DNA from: Lysinibacillus sp. G4S2 | Lineage (GTDB): Bacteria; Bacillota; Bacilli; Bacillales_A; Planococcaceae | Length of the DNA: 64,000 bases | Direction of reading: 5' to 3' | Assembly (NCBI RefSeq): GCF_030348505.1 | Contig: NZ_JAUCFJ010000002.1 | Location: 4,034,001 to 4,098,000, forward strand | In this document: in pieces, positions 1-9,175 of the stretch | Position numbering within the stretch: position 1 is the stretch's first letter | How the letters are laid out: each line of letters begins with the position of its first letter | The notes under the pieces: generated by a model | What the model was told of the DNA's origin: nothing | Database searches by the model: none | What the model saw: only the letters and a program-made list of their open reading frames with translations | Program-made: the position numbers and the translations under genes

Positions 1-244
1 TGTCTTTTGACGTACTTCCATTTTCTATTATATCTTGTAATGACTCTACAAAAACAGCCATTTTTTCATTAAAGACAGAAATTAATATATCTTCTTTATT
101 TTTAAAATATAAATAGATTGTTCCGTCGGCCACCCCTGCCTGTTTAGCAATCTTCGATACTTGGGCTTGGTGATACCCATTTTCTGCAATAACGATGACA
201 GCTGCATCAATAATTTGCTTATATTTTGGCTTATCACGTTTCAC
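1..244 (-). CDS. fadR: FadR/YsiA-type TetR-family regulator, 3' end outside window
   Basis: About 81 codons of the N-terminal part are present; the rest lies beyond base 1. The translated helix-turn-helix region contains AENGYHQAQVSKIAKQAG and then DGTIYLYFKNKEDIL, which is almost the B. subtilis FadR (YsiA) sequence. That protein represses fatty-acid degradation genes and is released by long-chain acyl-CoA. I chose a GTG start at 244 because AGGTGGTGA lies just upstream and the frame is closed by a stop above it. It follows lcfA on the same strand, the B. subtilis lcfA-fadR order, and boxes matching the FadR operator lie upstream of both genes. The family call is secure; the effector is inferred from the orthologue. 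Confidence 0.9.
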   Translation of the reverse strand, partial: MKRDKPKYKQIIDAAVIVIAENGYHQAQVSKIAKQAGVADGTIYLYFKNKEDILISVFNEKMAVFVESLQDIIENGSTSKD

Positions 245-409
245 TTTTATATCACCACCTAAAAAACTTACACACGTAAACATCCATGCTCAATCAATGT
301 CTTAATTTTACATACATGATGTCATCCTTCTATGACCAGTATCTCAAAATTTTCCCACTAATAGTTTTTCAAGAATGTGACGTGTTAACCTAAAAAAAAT
401 ATGAAAATA

Positions 410-427
410 TGAATGGTCATTCATTCA
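410..427. promoter_or_regulatory. FadR operator between lcfA and fadR
   Basis: TGAATGGTCATTCATTCA fits the Bacillus FadR box TGAATGAMTANTCATTCA at both half-sites. It is the core of a longer perfect inverted repeat with 15-bp arms (401-415 and 422-436). Its position upstream of fadR suggests autoregulation. The arms are A/T-rich and no T-run follows, so a terminator is less likely. Confidence 0.75.
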
Positions 428-478
428 TATTTTCATATTATATTTTACATCTTTGCTTGTCAATACTTTCCCACGTAT

Positions 479-2170
479 TTATTTCGCTTCTTTATTCGCC
501 AATTTCGTCTTTTCTTCGTCCACTAACGCACGACGCAAAATTTTTCCAACTGCTGTTTTCGGTAGTTCATCCCTAAACTCATAATAACGAGGAACTTTAA
601 AAGCAGCTAAGTGTTGACGGCAATATTTATTTAATTCGTCTTCTGTAATCGAAAATCCTTCTTTTAAAACAATATAAGCTTTTACTGTTTCTCCTCTATA
701 CGGATCCGGTATGCCCGCAACTATACATTCTTGGATTTCCTCTCGTTCATATAGTACTTCCTCTACCTCACGAGGGTAAATATTAAAACCACCTGCGATA
801 ATCAAATCTTTTTTACGATCTACTACATAGAAAAATCCTTCTTCATCCATATAGCCCAGATCTCCAGTTAAAAACCATCCATCTACGAACGCTGCTGCCG
901 TATCTTCTGGTCGATTCCAATAGCCTTTCATAACCTGTGGCCCTTTAACAGCTATTTCCCCAACCTCACCGACTGGAAGCACCTCTGTATCACCAGAGCG
1001 TAAAATTACCGCATCCGTATTAGGCCAAGGTACACCAATTGATCCGATAACACGCTTACCCCAAATAGGCGAACCATGTGTTACAGGAGAAGTTTCTGTT
1101 AAACCATAACCTTCTACAAGTTTTCCTCCTGTTACCGCTTCAAATTTCTCCTGCACTTCCACTGGCAATGAAGCGGAACCACTTATGCATGCTTTAATAG
1201 ACGATAAATCGTACTTTGTAATATCCGGATGATTTAACAAACCAATATATAAAGTCGGTGCACCAGGGAAAAGTGTTGGTTTTTGCTTTTCAATTATTTT
1301 CAACGCTGTTTCTACATCAAACTTTGGTAAAAGCACCATTTTATTTTGCGTAACAACAGATAATAACATAACGGTCGTCATACCATAGACATGGAAGAAT
1401 GGTAATACGCCCATAATAGTTTCCTCACCATGCACGCATTTATACAACCATGCATCACACATTGTTGTATTGGCAATTAAATTTTTATGAGTTAGCATAA
1501 CACCCTTAGGAAAGCCAGTAGTCCCCCCCGTATATTGCAGCAACGCAACATCCTCTTCAAAATTAAATGGGATATCCATCATTTTAATTGGCGACGAGCG
1601 CATAATTTCGGTAAATAGATGATTTTGACCACTATGTTCAACCTTTACACTAAAACCATACTGCTTTTTTTGAATATAGGGATAAACTAAATTTTTGGGA
1701 AATGGTAAATAATCTTTAATGGCTGTAACAATTACATTTTCAAGTGAAGTTTCCTTTATGATTTTCATGACACGCGGATATAAAATATCCATCAATAAAA
1801 TAACTTTCGCACCTGAATCGGCCATTTGATATTGAAGTTCACGCTCAGTATAAAGTGGATTTGTTTGTACAACAACCGCTCCAGCATACATTGCCCCGTA
1901 GTAAGCGATTACACTTTGCGGTGAATTTGGTAGCATAATAGCCACACGATCACCCTTTTCTATACCAAGGGCTTGTAAATAGTTTGCGAACCTTAGCGCT
2001 GACTCATATAGCTCTGTGTACGTCAAATCCTTCCCCATAAAATGAATCGCAATTTTGGATGGATTCTTTTTATAAGCACGTGTCAAAAACTCTTGCACAG
2101 GAATTTCCTCAAACATTAAAGACGATGGTATTTCTTCAGGATAATTTTTTAGCCATGGTTTTGTTGTCAT
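479..2170 (-). CDS. lcfA: Long-chain fatty-acid-CoA ligase
   Basis: This 563-residue acyl-adenylate enzyme activates long-chain fatty acids with ATP and CoA for beta-oxidation. The AMP-binding signature YTGGTTGFPKGVMLTHKN lies near residue 215. The later motifs GYGLTETSP, GWFLTGDLGYMDEEG and the C-terminal PKTAVGKILRR, with the catalytic lysine, are all present. Length and motif order are those of full FadD/LcfA enzymes. It heads the lcfA-fadR gene order and has a FadR box about 170 bp upstream, so repression by FadR is likely. The ATG at 2170 follows a purine-rich ribosome-binding site. Confidence 0.93.
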   Translation of the reverse strand: MTTKPWLKNYPEEIPSSLMFEEIPVQEFLTRAYKKNPSKIAIHFMGKDLTYTELYESALRFANYLQALGIEKGDRVAIMLPNSPQSVIAYYGAMYAGAVVVQTNPLYTERELQYQMADSGAKVILLMDILYPRVMKIIKETSLENVIVTAIKDYLPFPKNLVYPYIQKKQYGFSVKVEHSGQNHLFTEIMRSSPIKMMDIPFNFEEDVALLQYTGGTTGFPKGVMLTHKNLIANTTMCDAWLYKCVHGEETIMGVLPFFHVYGMTTVMLLSVVTQNKMVLLPKFDVETALKIIEKQKPTLFPGAPTLYIGLLNHPDITKYDLSSIKACISGSASLPVEVQEKFEAVTGGKLVEGYGLTETSPVTHGSPIWGKRVIGSIGVPWPNTDAVILRSGDTEVLPVGEVGEIAVKGPQVMKGYWNRPEDTAAAFVDGWFLTGDLGYMDEEGFFYVVDRKKDLIIAGGFNIYPREVEEVLYEREEIQECIVAGIPDPYRGETVKAYIVLKEGFSITEDELNKYCRQHLAAFKVPRYYEFRDELPKTAVGKILRRALVDEEKTKLANKEAK

Positions 2171-2341
2171 ACGTCCTCTCCCCTTTGTCCCAAACTTTAT
2201 AAATCCGTATTTTAATTATAATGAAAAAGAAATATAGTTTCAAACAGAAAATAGAAAATAATTGCATTTTCGATTAATTATTATGCGTTTAACAATATTT
2301 ATATAACTGTATTTCTTAGGTTCTTAGATTAACACTCCTTA

Positions 2342-2359
2342 TGAATACTCATTCATTCC
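2342..2359. promoter_or_regulatory. FadR operator upstream of lcfA
   Basis: TGAATACTCATTCATTCC matches the FadR consensus in most positions, with the last base and a few central bases off. It lies about 170 bp before the lcfA start in an otherwise featureless A/T-rich region (2171-2527), so it should mark the lcfA promoter. Confidence 0.65.
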
Positions 2360-2527
2360 TTCTTTTTTTATGGACAAGAATGAGTTTATATTTCTATATT
2401 ACAAAATTAATTTTTAATGATAACTTTTTAGATATATGGAGGTATATTAATAGATTTCGGTAGTATTTTGTGATGGTTTTGATTTTGGATGATGTAACTT
2501 ATGATAATTTCGAGGGTAGAGTAGTTT

Positions 2528-2842
2528 TTGAAACTACCTGAGCGTTTTTTCCGTCTACCCGATCACTTTTACACACAACCCGAGCGATTCTTCCGCCTAC
2601 CCGATCACTTTTTCATTCAACCCGAGCGATCTTCCGCCTACCCGATCACTTTTACACACAACCCGAGCGATTCTTCCATCTACCCGATCACTTTTACACA
2701 CAACCCGAGCGATTCTTCCGCCTAGCCGATCACTTTTTCATTCAACCCGAGCAGTTCTTCACATAACCCGAGCAATCCGAAACTACCAGAGCGATTTTTC
2801 ACATAACCAGAGCCGCTTTTAAAACTACCTGATTTCTTCTGC
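2528..2842. repeat. Array A of 21-nt-period intergenic repeats
   Basis: Units of 21 nt alternate between a CCCGAGCG-N2-TTCTTCC form and a CCCGATCACTTTTACAC form, giving a 42-nt higher-order period. The array decays at its right end, where CCAGAGC variants appear. It lies just downstream of the NERD gene and has the same sequence as array B on that gene's other side. The reading frames stay open only because 21 is a multiple of three. I see no ribosome-binding site and do not call a gene here. Confidence 0.85.
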
Positions 2843-2864
2843 TACTAAGCAATACCTTTGTTTA

Positions 2865-3815
2865 TTACATATTCTTCAAATAATAAATCGTTTGATTATT
2901 ATCCCCTTCCTTTTTATTGGTATATTTTTGTATTATTCTTTTCGCAAGATGTCGATTTGATAATTCTAAAAAACAACGTGCCGTTTCCGTATTAATTTTC
3001 TCGTCAATTAATAAACAGTAATCTCGCAATGCTTGATTTGACGCGGTTTTATCATAAATTTCACACTTTGGGCAAAACCAACTTTGTTTTTGTCGGATTA
3101 ATTTTGATTGATGACAATGTCTACAGAATATACCCTTTTTTATATCTTGGGGATCAATTTTATAATGAATGCATAGTGGGGGAGTCTGAAAAACACGATG
3201 ATACTTAAGTAAAAGGTTGGCTATTTTTGCAGTGGGGAACATTTTTTGTGATTTACTATTATTTATATGTTGTCTAAGAAAATGTGTCAATTCACGACTC
3301 ATTATAACTGGATACTTTCCTTCTTCATAGTAAACTTCTGCATTGTTAAAAGGAAAAACTATTATGCCAATCACTTCTACTTGAACCTTATGTTGCTTGA
3401 AAAATGTACTTAGACCAAAAATAAATTCTTCGAGTTGAATTTCTGGGTGATTAAAAATATGTTTATCTCCATTCTCTAAAACACGGACCATTTGCCTCGG
3501 ACTACGCTTCAATTCGATATTACCCCGTATATTTTTGCTTTCAATTACAACAACAGAATTAGGCGTTATAACTACGACATCAAGTTGAATAGGAACAGGC
3601 TCAAATAAAGTAATATTATGCAAAATAGAGATTTCCAGACTCTGCGATAGCTTTTGTAATGCTCTTATAATGCTTTGCTCACCAAAATCACCTGCTTCTA
3701 ACTGTTGTAACTCTTTAGAAATTTTTAAAGAGAGTGGATGACTTGGATCTAGTCGTTGAACCAACGCACGTAATCCTTCTATCATCGTTGCTTGCTCAAA
3801 TGGTTTTAAAATCAT
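2865..3815 (-). CDS. NERD-domain (nuclease-related) protein with C-terminal zinc ribbon
   Basis: This 316-residue protein has a nuclease-related NERD domain at roughly residues 40-150. GDFGEQSI, the acidic LDVVVI and the IESKNIRG segment resemble the E...D...ExK core of restriction-like nucleases. A zinc ribbon follows at about 235-255 (CRHCHQ and, 16 residues later, CPKC). NERD proteins are widespread in bacilli; most have no proven function, and a nucleic-acid role is inferred. The ATG follows a strong AAGGGGGG site. The gene is monocistronic and is flanked on both sides by arrays of the same 21-nt-period repeat, which is unusual and may mean the gene and arrays moved or evolved together. 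Confidence 0.82.
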   Translation of the reverse strand: MILKPFEQATMIEGLRALVQRLDPSHPLSLKISKELQQLEAGDFGEQSIIRALQKLSQSLEISILHNITLFEPVPIQLDVVVITPNSVVVIESKNIRGNIELKRSPRQMVRVLENGDKHIFNHPEIQLEEFIFGLSTFFKQHKVQVEVIGIIVFPFNNAEVYYEEGKYPVIMSRELTHFLRQHINNSKSQKMFPTAKIANLLLKYHRVFQTPPLCIHYKIDPQDIKKGIFCRHCHQSKLIRQKQSWFCPKCEIYDKTASNQALRDYCLLIDEKINTETARCFLELSNRHLAKRIIQKYTNKKEGDNNQTIYYLKNM

Positions 3816-3984
3816 GGTATCCCCCCTTCTTTTTGCCTTGAATATAGCAAGTATTTTTACTTTTGCAAATAGCTTTTATTAAAATAAAATTTTAACCAAT
3901 TAAATTTAAGCGATATTTTGTATTTAAGAAAATTTGTGGATATCTTTATTTTTTCGCATTGATGTTACTCTCGGACAATCATCT

Positions 3985-4442
3985 TCTCTCCCCGAGCAGT
4001 TTTTCACCTTACCCGACCACTTTTTCATTCAACCCGAGCGGTTCTTCATCCTACCCGATCACTTTTACATCCAAACTGAGCGGTTCTTCCGCCTACCCGA
4101 TCACTTTTACATCCAACCCGAGCGGTTCTTTCGCTTACCCGATCACTTTTTCATTCAACCCGAGCGGTTCTGAGCCTTACCCGATCACTTTTTCACCCTA
4201 CCCGAGCGGTTCTTCCGCCTACCCGATCACTTTTCCACCCTACCCGAGCGGCTCTTTCGCCTACCCGACTTTTACATCCAACCCGAGCGATTCTTTCGCC
4301 TACCCGATCACTTTTCCACCCTACCCGAGCGGTTCTTCCGTCTACCCGATCACTTTTACATCCAACCCGAGCGGTTCTTTCGCCTACCCGATCACTTTTA
4401 CATCCAACCCGAGCGATTCTTCAGCCTACCCGATCACTTCTA
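3985..4442. repeat. Array B of 21-nt-period intergenic repeats
   Basis: This is the longest array in the window, with about 21 units. Each starts CCCGA and is followed by a T-rich core, in the alternating CCCGAGCGGTTCTT and CCCGATCACTTTTAC forms also seen in array A. One unit near 4264-4272 is shortened. It lies between the NERD gene start and the terminator of the mutS2 cluster. Two frames are open for over 75 codons, but they encode only low-complexity YPITFTSNPSGS-type repeats without a start signal, so I treat it as non-coding. Confidence 0.87.
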
Positions 4443-4453
4443 CCCATTAATAT

Positions 4454-4491
4454 AAAAAAACGCATCCTCATATAAAAGGATGCGTTTTTTT
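4454..4491. terminator. Bidirectional intrinsic terminator
   Basis: The stem CGCATCC/GGATGCG (4461-4467 and 4478-4484) is flanked by A-run and T-run. On the minus strand it closes the zapA-to-yshE cluster immediately after the small peptide gene. Confidence 0.85.
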
Positions 4492-4493
4492 GA

Positions 4494-4574
4494 TTAAACG
4501 GTCATCATATAATAGACACCGACTGCCAAAAATGCGATGCAGACAACGATTAGTATTTTTGCTAATTTTTCCAT
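4494..4574 (-). CDS. 26-residue hydrophobic peptide
   Basis: The ORF encodes MEKLAKILIVV, then a hydrophobic stretch, ending YYMMTV: one membrane span with a short charged N-terminus. The sequence AGGAGTG lies a good distance upstream of the ATG. The gene sits 12 nt after the yshE stop codon and just before the cluster terminator, so it is very probably translated from the same mRNA. I do not recognise the family. The translation signals support it; function is unknown. Confidence 0.6.
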   Translation of the reverse strand: MEKLAKILIVVCIAFLAVGVYYMMTV

Positions 4575-4586
4575 GTCATTACACTC

Positions 4587-5000
4587 CTATGCAATACTTG
4601 CCCCAATAACAAACGATAGACCGACTGAAATTGTAAAGGAAATGAAGCCAACTGAACGGTTATCATTTGCGATTTCTTGATCGACATTAAAACGGGGTGT
4701 CATAAATTCAAATAAGAAATATGCCACAATAAGTAATGTAAAACCATATAGGCCCCAGCCAATCATTTCACTTAAATTGCTGTGGCGTGCAATGGAAAAA
4801 CGGAAAATATTACAAATCCCTAGTATTTTCCCACCTGTTGCAAGCGCTACAGCAATATTACCATTTTTAATTTCTTCCCAATTTTTATACTTCGTAACGA
4901 CTTCGAATAATGCCATCGAGACGACTAAACATAACACAACAACACTAAAATATCCTGCCGTTTCGATCATTGGATATTTCCAAAAGCTAGAATTCAGCAT
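4587..5000 (-). CDS. yshE: DUF350/UPF0719 membrane protein, YshE-like
   Basis: The protein has 137 residues and about four hydrophobic segments (roughly residues 14-34, 50-70, 82-102 and 115-136). The position immediately downstream of mutS2 is that of yshE in B. subtilis, and the protein fits the DUF350 pattern of paired membrane helices. Its role is not established in the family. The ATG has a GGGGACGGAG site upstream, and the gene follows mutS2 by about 20 bp. Confidence 0.85.
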   Translation of the reverse strand: MLNSSFWKYPMIETAGYFSVVVLCLVVSMALFEVVTKYKNWEEIKNGNIAVALATGGKILGICNIFRFSIARHSNLSEMIGWGLYGFTLLIVAYFLFEFMTPRFNVDQEIANDNRSVGFISFTISVGLSFVIGASIA

Positions 5001-5021
5001 TTTCTCCGTCCCCTTTACAGC

Positions 5022-7388
5022 TTATTTCAATTCCACAACCGTGACGCCGAAGCCCCCCTCGCCAGCTTCACCAAAACGGAAGGTCTTTACACGTTTATGC
5101 TTTTTCAAATAGTTTTGAATTCCTTGACGTAATGCACCTGTACCGACACCGTGAATAATTGACACACGCCCATAATTAGCTAGTAAGGCATCATCAATAT
5201 ATTTTTCTGTACGTATAATGGCATCTTCAAATCGTTCGCCGCGTAAATCTAATTCTAATTTTACCTGGCTATTGCGGTTTTTCACACCTGAAATACGTTG
5301 TACAGGTTCTTTTTCTGGTTTAATGTACTCTAGATCACTATCCGAGATTTTCATTTTCAAAATACCCATTTGGACAACCCATTCGGAATTCGATACTTTT
5401 TCGAGCAAAGTACCCCGCTGACCATAGCTTAACACCTTTACCTCGTCTCCGACAACTAGGTTTTGCGCACGGGCCTTTACTTGTGCCGCTTTTTTCAGCA
5501 CTTTATTGTCTTCAAGCGGTGTAGCTTCTTCCAGTCGTTTACGTGCTTCGATAAGCTCATGCTCTTTGACAACTTGGTCCGCATTTTTGCGCATTTCCCG
5601 AAGCTCCGCAATAATTGATTCTGCTTCTCTTTTTGCTTCATCAACAATTTTACGAGCCTTTTCTTTCGCTTTTTTATCGAGTGCCTCTTTACGTTCTTCG
5701 TAAGCTTGCAGTTTTTCTTGTAACTCTTTGCGCAGGACTTCAGACTCTATCATTAATTCATGCGAGCGTTCGGCATCATCTTCGGATTGGCGACGAGTTT
5801 CTTCAAGTGAAGCAATCATGGACTCTACCTCATGGCGATCTGTGCCTGTAAAGCTTTTCGCACGGTCAATAATCGACTCCGGCAAGCCAAGGCGACTTGA
5901 AATTTCAAATGCATTGGAACGACCTGGTACACCGATAAGTAGACGATAGGTTGGACTCAATGTTTCAATATCAAACTCTACACTTGCATTGGCAACCCCT
6001 GGACGATTATAGCCGTATGCTTTTAGCTCAGGATAGTGCGTCGTTGCCATCACGCGGGCACCACGACCATGTGTTTCATCTAAAATAGAAATGGCGAGAG
6101 CTGCCCCTTCCTGAGGATCTGTCCCAGCACCTAATTCATCAAATAGTACAAGTGACTCGTGATCAAACTTTTGTAAGATGTCTACAATATTGACCATATG
6201 TGATGAGAATGTTGACAGTGATTGCTCAATTGACTGTTCATCTCCAATATCTGCAAAAAGCTGCTTGAACACGGCTAGCTCTGAACCATCAAGTGCAGGC
6301 ACCGGTAACCCTGCCTGTGCCATTAATGTACACAGTCCAACTGTTTTTAAAGTCACGGTTTTACCACCAGTGTTTGGTCCTGTAATAACAATTGCCGTAA
6401 TGTCTTTCCCAAATTCAATATCATTAGCAACCGCCGTTTCAATCGGTAACAGTGGATGACGTGCACGCACAAGTCGAATATAGCCATCGTTATTCATTTT
6501 AGGCATTGTACATTTGTTCGCTTGACCATACTTGCCTTTTGCTAGAATGACGTCGATTTCACCTAGTACTTTTACTAAGTTAAATAAATCAGGAGCCACT
6601 TCTTGCACCATTGCACTTAAAGCAAGTAAAATGCGTTCAACTTCAGCTTGCTCCTTCATTTTTAAGCGATGAATTTCATTATTCGCTTGTACAACTGTAT
6701 CTGGTTCGATGAATAATGTTTGACCAGAAGATGATTGGTCATGCACAATGCCACCATAATGATGACGGTACTCCTGCTTAACAGGGATAACAAAGCGATC
6801 ATTTCGAATCGTTACAAGTGTATCTGAGAGCATTTTTGAAGCATTGCTCCCACGAATCAGGCTTTCAAGTTTAGAACGGACTTTAGCTTCCTCTGCGCGC
6901 AAAGATTGGCGTATTGAACGCAAAGTTTGACTTGCAGAGTCTAGCACTGAGCCGTTGTCATCAATACAGTTATTAATTTCATGCTGCAAGCCTGTTAATA
7001 CAGGCATTGCCTCTTTTTTGGCAATGAAATGAGGAATCTCAATCAATTCTTCTGATTCTATATCTTCAATAAAATTGCGAAGAATTCTACTCGCTCGAAT
7101 CGTACTTGAAACTTCCATTAATTCCATCGCTGACAGCATGCCACCGATTTGTGCACGCCTTGCAGCTGGTCGTACATCAAAAATACCACCCATTGGTACA
7201 TTACCTTTAACACGTAAAATGGATAGTCCTTCATCCATTTCTTCTAATAATTGTACAACTTTTTCATAGTCTGTTTGTGGTACAAGTTCATCAATGGCTG
7301 ATTTGCCAATTGAAGAAGTACAGTATGTAGCCACTTGCTGACGTACTTTATCATATTCTAGTGTTTTCAATGCGCGTTCTGCGACCAC
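5022..7388 (-). CDS. mutS2: Endonuclease MutS2 (MutS-family ATPase with Smr domain)
   Basis: The 788-residue protein has the MutS2 plan: a core/lever region, a MutS-type ATPase with Walker A GPNTGGKT near residue 337 and LFDELGAGTDP as Walker B. A long charged coiled coil follows (about 510-620), and then a C-terminal Smr domain with LDLRGERFEDA and HGVGTGALR. It lacks the mismatch-recognition domain of MutS. Family members act on recombination intermediates and split collided ribosomes in bacilli. I chose the GTG at 7388 because GAGGAGG lies eight bases before it; the GTG three codons earlier overlaps that site. It is translated just after polX. Confidence 0.93.
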   Translation of the reverse strand: MVAERALKTLEYDKVRQQVATYCTSSIGKSAIDELVPQTDYEKVVQLLEEMDEGLSILRVKGNVPMGGIFDVRPAARRAQIGGMLSAMELMEVSSTIRASRILRNFIEDIESEELIEIPHFIAKKEAMPVLTGLQHEINNCIDDNGSVLDSASQTLRSIRQSLRAEEAKVRSKLESLIRGSNASKMLSDTLVTIRNDRFVIPVKQEYRHHYGGIVHDQSSSGQTLFIEPDTVVQANNEIHRLKMKEQAEVERILLALSAMVQEVAPDLFNLVKVLGEIDVILAKGKYGQANKCTMPKMNNDGYIRLVRARHPLLPIETAVANDIEFGKDITAIVITGPNTGGKTVTLKTVGLCTLMAQAGLPVPALDGSELAVFKQLFADIGDEQSIEQSLSTFSSHMVNIVDILQKFDHESLVLFDELGAGTDPQEGAALAISILDETHGRGARVMATTHYPELKAYGYNRPGVANASVEFDIETLSPTYRLLIGVPGRSNAFEISSRLGLPESIIDRAKSFTGTDRHEVESMIASLEETRRQSEDDAERSHELMIESEVLRKELQEKLQAYEERKEALDKKAKEKARKIVDEAKREAESIIAELREMRKNADQVVKEHELIEARKRLEEATPLEDNKVLKKAAQVKARAQNLVVGDEVKVLSYGQRGTLLEKVSNSEWVVQMGILKMKISDSDLEYIKPEKEPVQRISGVKNRNSQVKLELDLRGERFEDAIIRTEKYIDDALLANYGRVSIIHGVGTGALRQGIQNYLKKHKRVKTFRFGEAGEGGFGVTVVELK

Positions 7389-7406
7389 TGAGAACACCTC
7401 CTCAAC

Positions 7407-9116
7407 CTATTTATTTCGTTGAATGAACGCTTCAAATTGTTCTCGCGTCCACGTATTCACAATCATATCCTTTTTCAACCATGCTCTGTTTGCGTAGCGC
7501 ACCCCAATATCCATAAAGCGGAAATGAGCGATATCATGGGCATCCGTATTGATGGCTACGGGCACTCCAGCAGCTAAAGCCATTTCTAAATGCTCAACAC
7601 ATAAATCAAGACGATATGGATTCGCATTTAACTCTAAAATTTTACCATATTCCTTTGCCCAAGTAATTAATTGCTCCATATTAGGATTATAGCCATTACG
7701 ATCCTCAATAATGCGACCAGTTGGATGTGCAATCATATGAACATACGGATTTTGCATCGCCGTAAGTAGACGCGCCATAATTTTGTCCTGCGATTGTGTA
7801 AAGCTAGAGTGAATGGAAGCAATGACAAAATCTAATTCTTTTAGCACATCCTCTTCGAAATCGAGAGAACCATCTGGTAAAATATCCATCTCTGTTCCTG
7901 CATATAAATGAAAATCTGGATGCGCTTCATTAAATGCATCTATTTCAGCTCGTTGCTTTATTAAACGTTCAGGCGTTAAGCCATTCGCTACTTTTAAAAA
8001 TTGTGAATGGTCAGTAATGACACTATATTGATAGCCACGTGCTAGTAATGCGTCGCCCATTTCCGCTACAGAGTACGCACCATCAGACCACGTCGTATGC
8101 ATATGCAAATCTGCTTTAATATCCTCTAGTTTTACTAGACTTTTAATATTTTCTGTTTTGTCAAATTCCGTTGTACCTGTGCGCAAGCTAGGTGGGATAA
8201 ATGGCAAATCAAAATGCGCGAAAAATTCCTCTTCATCCTTAAATGTTAATACGGTACCATCTGTCTGCTCTACGCCATATTCACTAATCTTTTCACCACG
8301 AGCTTTAGCAATTTGGCGCATGCGAACATTGTGATCTTTTGAGCCTGTGAAATGATGCAAGGCAGTTGCATATTCAGCATCCTTCACTAATCGAAAATCG
8401 ACACTCACTGGCTCTTCTAAATCTAAAATAACTGAAATCTTTGTATCACCAGCCGCCACTACCTCTTGTACAGAGAGCTCATTCAGTAATTTTTCACGTA
8501 CAGCTTCGACTGCTTCAGTGACAACAATAAAATCAATATCTTTACTTGTTTCTGCTGCACGGCGGAAGCTTCCAGCAACAGAAAAACGTTCCACTTCTTC
8601 CATACTACCTAGTAGTGCTTCAATTTGTAAAACGACAGGTTCGAGCTGCCAAATCGGTAAACGTTCAGAACGATTGGCTAAATTTTCAAGCTCCTTTAAA
8701 ATTTTTTCTTCGGTTTTTGCTGCAAAACCTGCTAATTCACGAACTTTGCATGACTCACAAGCAGCCTTTAAACTTTCCGCAGAATCAATTCCTAATTCTT
8801 GATGAAGCTTGGCAATTTTTTTACCACCTAAGCCCGGAAGTTTTAATAATGGAAGCAACCCTTTTGGTACAATTTGCTCTAATTCTTTTAATAAGCTGGA
8901 TTCTCCAGTTGCCATTAAATCCTCAATAACTGCAGCTGTTCCTTTACCAATGCCTTTAAGCTTTGTTACATCCTCCATCTCGCTTAACGAGCGCTCGTCT
9001 CCCTCAAGTGCAGCAGCAGCTTTTCGAAAGGCAGACACCTTGAATGGATTTTCCCCTTGTAATTCCATATACAGTGCAATTTTTTCAAGTGTGCGAATAA
9101 TTGTTTTTTTGTTCAT
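7407..9116 (-). CDS. polX: DNA polymerase/3'-5' exonuclease PolX
   Basis: This 569-residue bacterial family X polymerase has N-terminal helix-hairpin-helix repeats (KLKGIGKGTAAVIEDL, LLKLPGLGGKKIAKLH) and a Pol-beta-type palm with the metal-binding KDIDFIVV and later VDFRLV. A PHP phosphoesterase domain follows from about residue 335, opening DLHMHTTWSDG and holding IHSSF, HPTGR and NTDAH. The PHP domain supplies the 3'-5' exonuclease. The enzyme fills gaps in base-excision-type repair. The ATG follows AGGAGGAATT. It lies in the conserved zapA-cvpA-polX-mutS2 order. Confidence 0.95.
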   Translation of the reverse strand: MNKKTIIRTLEKIALYMELQGENPFKVSAFRKAAAALEGDERSLSEMEDVTKLKGIGKGTAAVIEDLMATGESSLLKELEQIVPKGLLPLLKLPGLGGKKIAKLHQELGIDSAESLKAACESCKVRELAGFAAKTEEKILKELENLANRSERLPIWQLEPVVLQIEALLGSMEEVERFSVAGSFRRAAETSKDIDFIVVTEAVEAVREKLLNELSVQEVVAAGDTKISVILDLEEPVSVDFRLVKDAEYATALHHFTGSKDHNVRMRQIAKARGEKISEYGVEQTDGTVLTFKDEEEFFAHFDLPFIPPSLRTGTTEFDKTENIKSLVKLEDIKADLHMHTTWSDGAYSVAEMGDALLARGYQYSVITDHSQFLKVANGLTPERLIKQRAEIDAFNEAHPDFHLYAGTEMDILPDGSLDFEEDVLKELDFVIASIHSSFTQSQDKIMARLLTAMQNPYVHMIAHPTGRIIEDRNGYNPNMEQLITWAKEYGKILELNANPYRLDLCVEHLEMALAAGVPVAINTDAHDIAHFRFMDIGVRYANRAWLKKDMIVNTWTREQFEAFIQRNK

Positions 9117-9175
9117 TGGGAATTCCTCCTATCGTAAAAACACTTCCCTCAAAACCGAGAGAAGTGCACAGTTTG

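Noticed and set aside
3985..4442. Possible CRISPR array
   Set aside because: There are no unique spacers between conserved repeats, units are only 21 nt and contiguous, and no cas gene is in the window.
2528..4450. Open frames through the repeat arrays encoding YPITFTSNPSGS-type repeats
   Set aside because: The period is a multiple of three, so frames stay open by construction. There is no ribosome-binding site, no signal peptide, and more than one frame is open over the same bases.
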